Assembly (NCBI RefSeq): GCF_003987395.1 | Contig: NZ_PIPT01000009.1 | Coordinates: 62,001 to 126,000, forward strand | Reading direction: 5' to 3' | Origin: Pseudidiomarina aquimaris | GTDB taxonomy: Bacteria; Pseudomonadota; Gammaproteobacteria; Enterobacterales; Alteromonadaceae | Length of the DNA: 64,000 nucleotides | Shown: piece after piece, positions 44,123 to 51,704 of the stretch | Layout: each line of letters starts with the position of its first letter | Position numbering within the stretch: position 1 is the stretch's first letter | Notes under the pieces: generated by a model | Databases searched by the model: none | Told to the model about the DNA's origin: nothing | Seen by the model: the letters and a program-made list of their open reading frames with translations, nothing else | Program-made: the position numbers and the translations under genes

Positions 44123-44400
44123 AGTTTAGGGGGCTTACGGCGCCGCGCACTCAATTGAAACCCGCCTGGTGCAAGCACCTTATCCATGATGGAGAGCCGC
44201 GCATCGGTGGTGCCTTTCTCGATTTCGCGCAGGGTGCGATCCGAAATGCCGATGAACTCCGCATATTGCAGTTGCGTCATGCCATAAAGCCGCTTGCGAA
44301 TCGCCTGCACCATCTCACCCAACGTAATTGCGTCATCTGCAAGTGCTTTCTCAAGTTCGGCGAGAATAGCTAAGCGTTCTTTTACCGATAGCTCAGTCAT
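44119..44400 (-). CDS. hipB: HipB-like XRE antitoxin
   Basis: A 93-residue helix-turn-helix protein with an N-terminal helix region and an XRE domain MTQLQYAEFIGISDRTLREIEKGTTDARLSIMDKVL, ending in a basic tail RRRKPPKL. It lies downstream of hipA with an 8-base overlap, the reverse of the classical hipB-hipA order. It probably represses the operon through the repeats at 45733-45831 and neutralises HipA. Its stop overlaps the end of the preceding small gene on the other strand. Confidence 0.87.
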   Translation of the reverse strand: MTELSVKERLAILAELEKALADDAITLGEMVQAIRKRLYGMTQLQYAEFIGISDRTLREIEKGTTDARLSIMDKVLAPGGFQLSARRRKPPKL

Positions 44401-45724
44401 CGAGCACCCCCATCTCTGTCAGCTTCTCTCGTGTTCTCTCAAGGCCAATTGCCGGGAACTCTAGAATACGTTCTGGGCACCCAGCTAAGCAAAGCTCGTC
44501 TTTCAAATGAACCAGCTTTTTCGCAGTAGTTTTAAGAAAGGCAAGTAGTTCGTCGGCGGGAGCAAAAGCCTCAAGCTCTTGTACAACCCGATCAAATTTC
44601 ACTATTGAGGCACTTTCAAATTGTCGAGGCCACTTAAATAGACGCACGACCATTTCTGGATCCGCTTTCATCGGTGCAAAATCATAAATAGGCGCAAAAC
44701 GAATATCACCATCAAGCTTCAAAAACGAAATATTCCGCCCATGATTATCCGAATTTCCAAAGACAAGATTGAGCAAGTCGCGCACGAGGTACTGTTTGGC
44801 GAATTCGGCTTTGCTCATTTGCGTTCCACTACGAATTTTTGCCCATACTTCGCTCATCACCTCAAAGTGGTTTTGCGCGCTGCCCGGACCCGCATTAATG
44901 ATCGAATAGATACTCTCGACGCCTATGCGTTTGGCTAAGCCATTTTCTTCAACCACGTCAAATCGCGGCAACCATAAACTGACTTGCCCCTCGTGTTGAT
45001 GAAGCATCATATTCTCGGTATCGATGGTTTCAATTCCGCTTCCGGCTAGGAACTTCGCCAGCACCTTGTAATAGCAACTCTCCGCAGCCAGAATGTCATT
45101 GTCGAGGCGCGTTCGACGGTTCCGGGCAAACTTTGTCAAATAGGGTTTCGCAGCCAAGGGCTTGCCGGCAAAGTCACCATCGATGTAGACTTGCTCGCCC
45201 TCAACCATCAATAACAGCTTCGGCGCTACACCTACAGCACCCGTTGCACCGCCGACCGCAGCACCGTTCTCATTGGCATACTCGAGAAAGTCGTGTTGTA
45301 ACTCGACCACAGCTTGCAGAGGGAAACGTTGCTCGATGTCATTGTGCCTGTTTGCAAATGCTTCCTTTACGCGCAAGTTACCGATTGGCGCCATCACCGC
45401 ATGTGTGAGCAGCTCAATATTTTGTACAAACTCTGGTTCGCGCTTTAAATCCAAACGCGCCAACCACCAATCACGTGACTTACCCACGGGTAGTAGATCA
45501 TCTAAGAGCGCTGGCCATGAAGGGTAGTCCACAGGGAGAACACCAACAGGTGCGTTGACCGTACATGCGCTGCTATCAATGGCTTCATACTGAAGAACTT
45601 CAGTGATATAGGCGTGCGTGTACGCAAGAGTCACGCTGCCATGCGCAACGTTGTCATGAAAAATGAGCTCCGCAGCGTCATGCCAACGACCTTGATTAAA
45701 AAGCTGTAGGGTGAGCTTTTGCAT
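44393..45724 (-). CDS. hipA: HipA-family serine/threonine kinase toxin
   Basis: A 443-residue HipA-like kinase. The kinase core is intact: catalytic Asp326 in GNSDNHGRN, Asn331, and the metal Asp348 in IYDFAPM (E. coli D309, N314, D332). The glycine-rich gating loop reads GATGAVGVAPK; the position of the autophosphorylated Ser150 of E. coli HipA is Gly, with a Thr next to it. In the family, HipA phosphorylates aminoacyl-tRNA synthetases and halts growth. The toxin gene precedes the antitoxin gene. Start ATG 45724, GTGGATGA just upstream. The inter-repeat region before it holds TATAAG. Confidence 0.88.
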   Translation of the reverse strand: MQKLTLQLFNQGRWHDAAELIFHDNVAHGSVTLAYTHAYITEVLQYEAIDSSACTVNAPVGVLPVDYPSWPALLDDLLPVGKSRDWWLARLDLKREPEFVQNIELLTHAVMAPIGNLRVKEAFANRHNDIEQRFPLQAVVELQHDFLEYANENGAAVGGATGAVGVAPKLLLMVEGEQVYIDGDFAGKPLAAKPYLTKFARNRRTRLDNDILAAESCYYKVLAKFLAGSGIETIDTENMMLHQHEGQVSLWLPRFDVVEENGLAKRIGVESIYSIINAGPGSAQNHFEVMSEVWAKIRSGTQMSKAEFAKQYLVRDLLNLVFGNSDNHGRNISFLKLDGDIRFAPIYDFAPMKADPEMVVRLFKWPRQFESASIVKFDRVVQELEAFAPADELLAFLKTTAKKLVHLKDELCLAGCPERILEFPAIGLERTREKLTEMGVLDD

Positions 45725-45732
45725 TCATCCAC

Positions 45733-45831
45733 CGGTAGTTTAATTCCTAATATGGTTACTTATAGACCATAATACGGAATCAATCTACCGTTTCTTATCA
45801 ATAGATCCCTTTTTTAGGAACTAAACTACCG
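45733..45831. repeat. Three 15-bp operator-like repeats upstream of hipA
   Basis: CGGTAGTTTAATTCC at 45733-45747, and its inverse-oriented copies GGAATCAATCTACCG (45776-45790) and GGAACTAAACTACCG (45817-45831). The outer pair is a 14 of 15 inverted repeat. Copies two and three are 41 bp apart; the first is 43 bp from the second. They flank the AT-rich hip promoter region and probably bind HipB. The last copy starts just after the tpm stop. Confidence 0.72.
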
Positions 45832-45832
45832 A

Positions 45833-46471
45833 TTAGTCATAAATAACATAAGCTTGTTCGGTGACGGGGCTATCAACACTGGGCTCGTTGTTCACGAAAC
45901 CTTGGATGCGCGCCTTGCGTTGCACTTTGAAGCGTTGCCCGTAAGCACTTTTGACCTCGTTTTCTGGCACCGAAAACGGCGGGCCTTCACGATAACCGTC
46001 GGGGTATTCAACAGTCACCAACAAGCCGCGACTGCCACTCGGTAAGGTTTTGCGAAGCAACGCTACATAGCGTGCGCGCATTTCAGGGGGCAGCGCGACC
46101 AGGGCAGCACGATCATACCAACCATCAACATCTGCCAGATCGTTGGCAGTGAGATCAAAAACATCACCCACCCAAATCACCAGCTCATCAACCGCATACT
46201 GCTTGAACTTACCGACACAGGTCACTTGCGGCTTAAGTTGGTTTTCTGCGAAAAACGCCTGCACCGCTAGCTCGCTCAGCTCTATGCCAAACACTTTGTA
46301 GCCTTGATCTAGCAACCACAACATATCTTTCGTCTTGCCACACAACGGCACCAAAATACGACCATTTGGGCAAGCTTGCGGGAAGTACTCGGTCAATAGC
46401 TCGTGAAAAGCGTCGCGATGAAAGCCAATTTGTTGCTGCTGCCAGCGTTGATGCCAAAAGTTGTGGTCCAT
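45833..46471 (-). CDS. tpm: Thiopurine S-methyltransferase
   Basis: AdoMet-dependent methyltransferase of 212 residues of the bacterial TPMT type, linked in Pseudomonas to selenite/tellurite and thiopurine methylation. It has MDHNFWHQRWQQQQIGFHRD, the AdoMet motif GRILVPLCGKTKDMLWL, FGIELSELAVQAFF and DRAALVALPPEMRARYV. ATG 46471 (GGAGG eight bases upstream) was preferred to a TTG six bases earlier. Last gene on this strand before the hip operators. Confidence 0.92.
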   Translation of the reverse strand: MDHNFWHQRWQQQQIGFHRDAFHELLTEYFPQACPNGRILVPLCGKTKDMLWLLDQGYKVFGIELSELAVQAFFAENQLKPQVTCVGKFKQYAVDELVIWVGDVFDLTANDLADVDGWYDRAALVALPPEMRARYVALLRKTLPSGSRGLLVTVEYPDGYREGPPFSVPENEVKSAYGQRFKVQRKARIQGFVNNEPSVDSPVTEQAYVIYD

Positions 46472-46596
46472 AAACAAGCCTCCGTAGGTTGCTACTACTT
46501 TAGCATCGGTTACCTAGAGTAATAACTTACTTTTTAGCGGCGCGGGAAACTTCACTGCTCAGCCAGCCTTGAAAACAAACCAAAAGCCAGAAAAAA

Positions 46597-46642
46597 CAAA
46601 GCCCCGCAAGTGCAAACCTTAGGTCAGCGAGGCGAGGCTTTG
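46597..46642 (-). terminator. Terminator of the Rhs-tip/immunity pair
   Basis: CAAAGCC-c-CGC pairs with GCG-a-GGCTTTG around a 24-base loop; on the minus strand TTTGTTTTTTC follows. It lies 31 bp after the stop of the gene at 46673. Confidence 0.5.
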
Positions 46643-46672
46643 GATTCAAAAGGTGGGGGCCGTAAATTTACT

Positions 46673-47077
46673 TCAATCAATTATGCACGTTACGGTATCA
46701 CAGTTAACTTTAATCGAACCTTCATCCACAAAAAGTAATATCAAATCATAACCACTCTTTATCTCAGTCAAAGGTAAAAACCCATTCATAATGGATTTAT
46801 CTTCAGGATGAAGACATCCGAATGATTCAAGAGTAGATTCGCTCTTTATGTTAGAAAAGGAAAGATAAGAGACATTATTGAATTTCAATGTCAGCTTATT
46901 TATTGTTCCTTTCACATTAACCCAATCTTCATCTAACTTTTGCCATTCAAGCTCTAGCATGTTTCGACTTTGATCGTAGGAAATGTTTACAAAATCAAAA
47001 TCTGAGTGCAGATCTAGATAATCCCCACCTTTTTCAATTGCAATATTGTCACTTACAGTAAAATTAAAATCTGTCAT
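46673..47077 (-). CDS. Probable immunity protein for the Rhs toxin tip
   Basis: A 134-residue acidic soluble protein, markedly more AT-rich than the chromosome around it. I do not recognise a named domain; the sequence (MTDFNFTVSDNIAIEKGG ... VTCIID) is beta-rich. GAGGAAAG precedes ATG 47077. It lies directly downstream of the Rhs C-terminal toxin gene (gap of 10 bp), the standard place for the cognate immunity gene of a polymorphic toxin. The role is inferred from position and composition. Confidence 0.6.
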   Translation of the reverse strand: MTDFNFTVSDNIAIEKGGDYLDLHSDFDFVNISYDQSRNMLELEWQKLDEDWVNVKGTINKLTLKFNNVSYLSFSNIKSESTLESFGCLHPEDKSIMNGFLPLTEIKSGYDLILLFVDEGSIKVNCDTVTCIID

Positions 47078-47087
47078 GTTACTTTCC

Positions 47088-47867
47088 TCACTGACCATTA
47101 GATTTTAAATGTTCAGCTACTTTTCTTAAATCTTTAAGTGTTTCAGGAGTTGTTTCACCTGTTTTAGTTACGCTTTCAACCTCACCAGCCCTAGGTCCTT
47201 TCGGAATAACATTGTTTTTATACGCCTGAACATGAGGAGTAGGTACTTCTCCTTTGCCTTTTACAAAATGAGATTTACCTTTTAGATCAACTCTGACATG
47301 TCCATCTTTTGTTTTCATTGTAACGCTATTTTTATTGCCATTTCGTTTTACCAAACTCTTAGCGTACCGTTTAAGTCCTCGTTTTATTGCTACAGCGCCT
47401 AATTTTAAGGCTCCAACTGCGGATACCATGCCTTCAGCTTGCACTGTGCTAATATCAAGTCGCTCTTGTTGGCTCATATTGCCTTTGGCTACATCCATAT
47501 CCAAATGCTTTGCCTCTACCATCAAGCGAGTTTCGCATCCATCTGGGTCAGTGTACTTATAAGGATTATTATTAGCGTATGCATAACGGTTGAATCCATG
47601 TATTCCACCTGTGCGACTGAGATGGCTTACAGAATCAACAGGATCATTCGAATAGAAACGCCCAATTACTGGATCATAGTATCGTGCATGCATATAACTT
47701 AAGCCGGTCGCATCATCTTTAATATGACCGGTAAAGCCAGCTACGTCCTGATTGGCAGTGACATCATTAAGAGCTTCGCCGTAAGGCGTGTACGCTTCCT
47801 GCCAGAGAATCGCACCGCTGCTGTCCGTTCCACTTTGTGCACTACCACAGCCCTCCGGAGGCAGAGG
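47088..47867 (-). pseudogene. Orphan Rhs C-terminal tip with toxin domain (5'-truncated)
   Basis: The frame is open from a TGA at 47870-47868. It encodes the end of an Rhs core (AYTPYGEAL, GFTGHIKDD, ARYYDPVIGRF, NRYAYANNNPYKYTDPDG) followed by a C-terminal domain of about 130 residues rich in Lys and Gly, with VRVDLKGKSHFVKGKG and PTPHVQAY. This end resembles polymorphic toxin type 24 domains (from memory, uncertain). A full Rhs protein has over 1000 residues; only the last 260 codons remain. The first ATG (47693) lies inside the core repeat, so it is probably not translated as a normal start. A displaced-tip remnant left by recombination. Confidence 0.72.
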
Positions 47868-47871
47868 TCAT

Positions 47872-47905
47872 CGACCAGTTGCTGAACTGGTCGGTGTCTT
47901 TTTGT
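47872..47905 (+). terminator. Hairpin plus T-run at the edge of the Rhs remnant
   Basis: A perfect 9-bp stem CGACCAGTT / AACTGGTCG with a GCTG loop, then GTGTCTTTTTG. It looks like a plus-strand intrinsic terminator, yet no plus-strand gene lies upstream. It sits exactly where Rhs similarity stops, so it may be a leftover of the recombination that truncated the Rhs gene. Confidence 0.45.
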
Positions 47906-47914
47906 ATGGAGATG

Positions 47915-47952
47915 AAAAACCTCCGACGTTCGAACTCACTGCAGCAACGGAG
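47915..47952 (-). terminator. Terminator of the nar operon after ppiC
   Basis: On the minus strand CTCCG (47948-47952) pairs with CGGAG (47921-47925), extended past a T-T mismatch; GTTTTT follows at once. The ppiC stop is inside the loop. Confidence 0.5.
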
Positions 47953-48703
47953 AATCCGAAACAGCAAAATCAAAGCCTTTGATTTCAGCGGCTTGAATGA
48001 GTGTGTGGATGTATTGCGCGACGGCTTTACGTTCGACTTTCTCGTTCAAGTAGGCGGCGATTTTGTCTTTTACGGCCTCGTACGGGAGCTGCTTGCCCTC
48101 GATCTTGCGGTCGACGGCGACCACGTGGAAGCCGTAGCGGGTTTCGACGGGGTTGGGGAGTAGCCCTGCGTTGGCGGTGAAGACTTGGCGCTCGAATTCA
48201 GCGACGGTTTGGCCGCGGCTGATTTGGCCTAAGCTGCCAGCGGTCGCGGCAGAGGGACAGGCTGAATGCTGCTGCGCTAGACGCGCGAAGTCATCGCCTT
48301 CGCCTAACTGCTTGATGATTTGCTCGGCCATCATTTTCGCATTGACGCGATCGAGCTCGTCATCTGGTGCCGCAGCCAACAAAATATGGCGAACTTCCAA
48401 CAACGGTGACGTGGTAAAACGCTCCGGGTTCTGCTGGTAGTAGGTTTCACAGGCTTGGTCATCGGCTTCAGGGATGTCCACTTCGCGCTCCAGCAAGGCC
48501 GCTAAAAAGTCGTCATCACTGGCGTCTTTGTTTTCGTCTTTTACGTGCAGCCCGAGTTCGGCTGCACGTTGACGGAACAATTCACCAATCACCAGTGACT
48601 CTGCGGCTTTGGCCATGGCTTGCTGCTGGCTATCCGCCGGATGGTATTGCATTTCAACCAATATCGCCGGCTCATCAATAGTGGTGTGGTTCACTTGAAT
48701 CAT
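47936..48703 (-). CDS. ppiC: Parvulin-type peptidyl-prolyl isomerase of the nar operon
   Basis: A 255-residue PpiC/NifM-like protein without a signal peptide, so cytoplasmic. The N-terminal SurA/NifM-like helical region (1-120) is followed by the rotamase domain: LLEVRHILLAA, FARLAQQHSACPSAATAGSLG and ETRYGFHVVAVDR. It is the last gene of narGHJI-ppiC, 11 bp after narI, an arrangement also found in Pseudomonas aeruginosa. It probably helps fold or assemble the nitrate reductase. Confidence 0.9.
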   Translation of the reverse strand: MIQVNHTTIDEPAILVEMQYHPADSQQQAMAKAAESLVIGELFRQRAAELGLHVKDENKDASDDDFLAALLEREVDIPEADDQACETYYQQNPERFTTSPLLEVRHILLAAAPDDELDRVNAKMMAEQIIKQLGEGDDFARLAQQHSACPSAATAGSLGQISRGQTVAEFERQVFTANAGLLPNPVETRYGFHVVAVDRKIEGKQLPYEAVKDKIAAYLNEKVERKAVAQYIHTLIQAAEIKGFDFAVSDSPLLQ

Positions 48704-48714
48704 AATGCGACTCC

Positions 48715-49404
48715 TTAGCGCGCCGCTTTTTGCCGCACGATTTGATGCTGACGGCGAAGGTACTGCACCGGCACGCTAAACATGTGCACCAAACGGGTGA
48801 ACGGGAATACCAAGAAAATGGTGAGACCGAGGGTTATGTGCAACTTGAAGATCCAGTGCACATCGGTCATCGCCGCGACTGCTGTGGTAGCGTCAAAGGT
48901 CAGGGTATTTTGTGCCCAGGCCATCAATAGCAGCATGGTTGAACCATCCATATGACCGAGTGATACAAAAATCGACAGGAGGCCCAGGATTAATTGTGCG
49001 TAGAGCAACAACAGAATCGTGATATCCATAGTGCTGCTGTTGGCACGGATACGCGGATTTTTCAGGCGACGCACAATTAAAATAGTCATGCCATAAAAGC
49101 AAACAATACCTGCCAAGCCACCGGCAACAATAGCAATAAGCTGCTTAGTGCCAGCACTAATACCCAACACATGCCAAACCTCGCCCGGAGTTAACAGGCC
49201 GACAAAGTGACCGGCAAAGATCGCTAGAATACCGATATGGAACGCAATACTACCGCGACGCAGTTGCTTCTTTTCAAGCAGCTGGCTGGAGCTGGTTTTC
49301 CAAGTAAATTGCTCACGGTCGTAACGCATCCAGGTACCGATGATCATGACCGCCAACGCAATGTAAGGGTAGATGCCAAAGAAAAACGTGTTTAAATAAC
49401 TCAT
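48715..49404 (-). CDS. narI: Respiratory nitrate reductase gamma subunit
   Basis: Membrane cytochrome b of 229 residues that takes electrons from quinol to NarH. Five predicted helices begin TFFFGIYPYIALAVMIIGTWMRYDREQFTWK. The haem ligand histidines lie in SIAFHIGILAIFAGHFVGLL and KLHITLGLTIFLVFPFTRLVHM. AAGGAG lies before the ATG. Follows narJ by 10 bp. Confidence 0.95.
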   Translation of the reverse strand: MSYLNTFFFGIYPYIALAVMIIGTWMRYDREQFTWKTSSSQLLEKKQLRRGSIAFHIGILAIFAGHFVGLLTPGEVWHVLGISAGTKQLIAIVAGGLAGIVCFYGMTILIVRRLKNPRIRANSSTMDITILLLLYAQLILGLLSIFVSLGHMDGSTMLLLMAWAQNTLTFDATTAVAAMTDVHWIFKLHITLGLTIFLVFPFTRLVHMFSVPVQYLRRQHQIVRQKAAR

Positions 49405-49414
49405 GACTTGCTCC

Positions 49415-50143
49415 TTAGACGTCCGCGGCGTTTTTCACGTTGCTGAGTTGATCAAGATTCAATGGTACATACTGGTCCCGACGCTGACCTTCCGCCGGGC
49501 GATTTTGCGCGGTCGGACAGGTGCTGGTGGCGTCATTGCCGGTAAAGGTCACCATTTCTTCTTCCCAGACTTTGTCGAGTTCTTTCGGCGTGTCGTCACG
49601 CTTTTCAGATTCGACTTGCGCACGCACATCGCTTAAATCGATTTCAACTTGCGCCAGCTCCAACAGGCTCTTGAACAGCACCGCGTAGTCACTTTCGCGC
49701 TGCTCCAAGCGTGCCGCCAAAACTGCCAAAATGTGCGCCACTTCAGCTAAGCCCTCGCGCGCGTTGTCGTCGCCTTGGGTGGCCAAGAATTCGAGATACA
49801 ACGGAATGTAATCTGGCAATTCTTTGACGCCGATTTCCAAGCCTGCTTGTTGATACTGTTGCATCAAATCAACCATGGCTTGGCCGCGATCACGTGATTC
49901 GCCATGCACGTGTTCAAACAACAACAATGACAGCGAACGGCCACGCTCGAATAAGCCGTCGTATTCCGACTGCCAATCCATAAGGTCGCCGCTAGTGCGG
50001 CGTACGATGAAGTCATCGAGGGCCTCTTGTTGCGCTGTACTCAGTGCCGAAGCACGCACCAAAGTGCGTAACTCCGGCACTACTTCGAGCAGTTCTACTT
50101 TCGGGTAGTCGAGTAACAGTGAAATCACTTGTAAAACTTGCAT
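49415..50143 (-). CDS. narJ: Nitrate reductase molybdenum cofactor assembly chaperone
   Basis: TorD/NarJ-type chaperone (242 residues) that binds the NarG N-terminus and allows cofactor insertion. It has VISLLLDYPKVELLEVVPELR, YDGLFERGRSLSLLLFEHVHGESRDRGQAMVDL and KELPDYIPLYLEFLA, all typical. AAGGAG precedes the ATG; gap of 4 bp from narH. Confidence 0.94.
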   Translation of the reverse strand: MQVLQVISLLLDYPKVELLEVVPELRTLVRASALSTAQQEALDDFIVRRTSGDLMDWQSEYDGLFERGRSLSLLLFEHVHGESRDRGQAMVDLMQQYQQAGLEIGVKELPDYIPLYLEFLATQGDDNAREGLAEVAHILAVLAARLEQRESDYAVLFKSLLELAQVEIDLSDVRAQVESEKRDDTPKELDKVWEEEMVTFTGNDATSTCPTAQNRPAEGQRRDQYVPLNLDQLSNVKNAADV

Positions 50144-50147
50144 GGGA

Positions 50148-51683
50148 TTACTCCTTCACCGTTACAGGGATGACTTGGCGGACGCTTTGTTTTTTCGCGC
50201 CAAACAAGTTCACGTCGTTATTGCCATCGCTACAGCCATTGCCGAAGGTAAAGCCACAGCTACCCTTCAGGTCATAGGCATTTTCAGCGTAAGCACGGTG
50301 ACTGGTTGGAATCACGAAACGATCTTCGTAATTTGCCAGCGCCATGTAACGGTACATTTCTTCCACTTGCTGCTGGGTCAAACCGACTTGCTTCAAAACT
50401 TCTAAGTCTTCGACACCATCGACGTTCTGGCTACGTTTGTAAGCACGCATGGCAATCATGCGTTCTAACGCGCGCACAATCGGAAATTCATCACCAGCGG
50501 TGAGCATATTTGCCAAATAACGCAGCGGAATCCGTAGCGACTTCAGATCCGGAATTTCACCGTTCATACCCACGTGGCCGGCTTCCACCGCACTTTGGAT
50601 CGGTGACAGCGGTGGCACGTACCACACCATGGGTAAGGTGCGGTATTCAGGGTGCAATGGCAGTGCAACTTTCCATTGCATAGCCATCATGTACACCGGT
50701 GAGCGCTGAGCGGCTGTAATCCAGTTCTCAGCAATGCCTTCTTTGCGCGCAGCCGCTTGTACTTCTGGATCGTGTGGATCTAAGAAGATATCTAGCTGGG
50801 CTTGATAGAGGTCTTGCTCGTTTGGTGTGTTGGCTGCTTCTTCGATGCGGTCGGCATCGTACAACAACACGCCCAAGTAACGGATACGGCCGACACAAGT
50901 TTCTGAACAGGTGGTTGGTTGCCCTGCTTCGATACGCGGAAAACAGAAGGTACATTTTTCTGATTTACCGGTTTTCCAGTTGTAGTAAATCTTCTTGTAC
51001 GGACAGCCCGACACACACATGCGCCAGCCACGACACTTGTCTTGGTCAATCAAGACGATACCGTCTTCTTCACGTTTGTAGATGGCGCCTGACGGGCAAG
51101 CGGCCACACACGCAGGGTTCAAACAGTGCTCACACAAGCGTGGCAAGTACATCATGAAGGTCTTTTCAAACTGACCATAGATGTCTTTTTGCACCACTTC
51201 GTCGAAGTTCTTGTCTTTCTTACGCTTGGCAAACTCAGTACCGAGAATTTCTTCCCAGTTCGGGCCCCACTCGATCTTCTCCATGCGCTGACCAGAGATC
51301 AGTGAGCGTGGACGCGCAACCGGTTGGTGCTTGCTGTCTTTTGCGGTGTGCAAGTGTTGGTAATCAAAATCAAACGGCTCGTAGTAGTCGTCAATTTCAG
51401 GCAAATCTGGGTTGGCGAAAATATTCGCCAACACCCGACGCTTGGCACCGATTTTCAGTTCCAAGTTACCTTTTTTATTGCGGATCCAGCCGCCATTCCA
51501 TTTGTCTTGGTTTTCCCATTCTTTTGGAAAACCGACGCCAGGCTTGGTCTCAACGTTGTTAAACCAAGCGTATTCAACGCCTTCGCGTGATGTCCAAACA
51601 TTCTTACAAGTGATGGAGCAGGTATGACAACCAATACACTTGTCCAAATTTAGCACCATGCCAATTTGAGCTCTTACTTTCAT
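50148..51683 (-). CDS. narH: Respiratory nitrate reductase beta subunit
   Basis: Iron-sulfur subunit of 511 residues carrying three [4Fe-4S] clusters and one [3Fe-4S]. The cysteine motifs are CIGCHTCSITCKN, CEHCLNPACVAACP, CRGWRMCVSGCP (Trp replaces a cluster cysteine, giving [3Fe-4S]) and CTFC ... CSETCVGR. It passes electrons from NarI to NarG on the cytoplasmic face of the inner membrane. 21 bp after narG; GAGGA before the ATG. Confidence 0.96.
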   Translation of the reverse strand: MKVRAQIGMVLNLDKCIGCHTCSITCKNVWTSREGVEYAWFNNVETKPGVGFPKEWENQDKWNGGWIRNKKGNLELKIGAKRRVLANIFANPDLPEIDDYYEPFDFDYQHLHTAKDSKHQPVARPRSLISGQRMEKIEWGPNWEEILGTEFAKRKKDKNFDEVVQKDIYGQFEKTFMMYLPRLCEHCLNPACVAACPSGAIYKREEDGIVLIDQDKCRGWRMCVSGCPYKKIYYNWKTGKSEKCTFCFPRIEAGQPTTCSETCVGRIRYLGVLLYDADRIEEAANTPNEQDLYQAQLDIFLDPHDPEVQAAARKEGIAENWITAAQRSPVYMMAMQWKVALPLHPEYRTLPMVWYVPPLSPIQSAVEAGHVGMNGEIPDLKSLRIPLRYLANMLTAGDEFPIVRALERMIAMRAYKRSQNVDGVEDLEVLKQVGLTQQQVEEMYRYMALANYEDRFVIPTSHRAYAENAYDLKGSCGFTFGNGCSDGNNDVNLFGAKKQSVRQVIPVTVKE

Positions 51684-51704
51684 GGTAACGTCCTCACTCC
51701 AACC

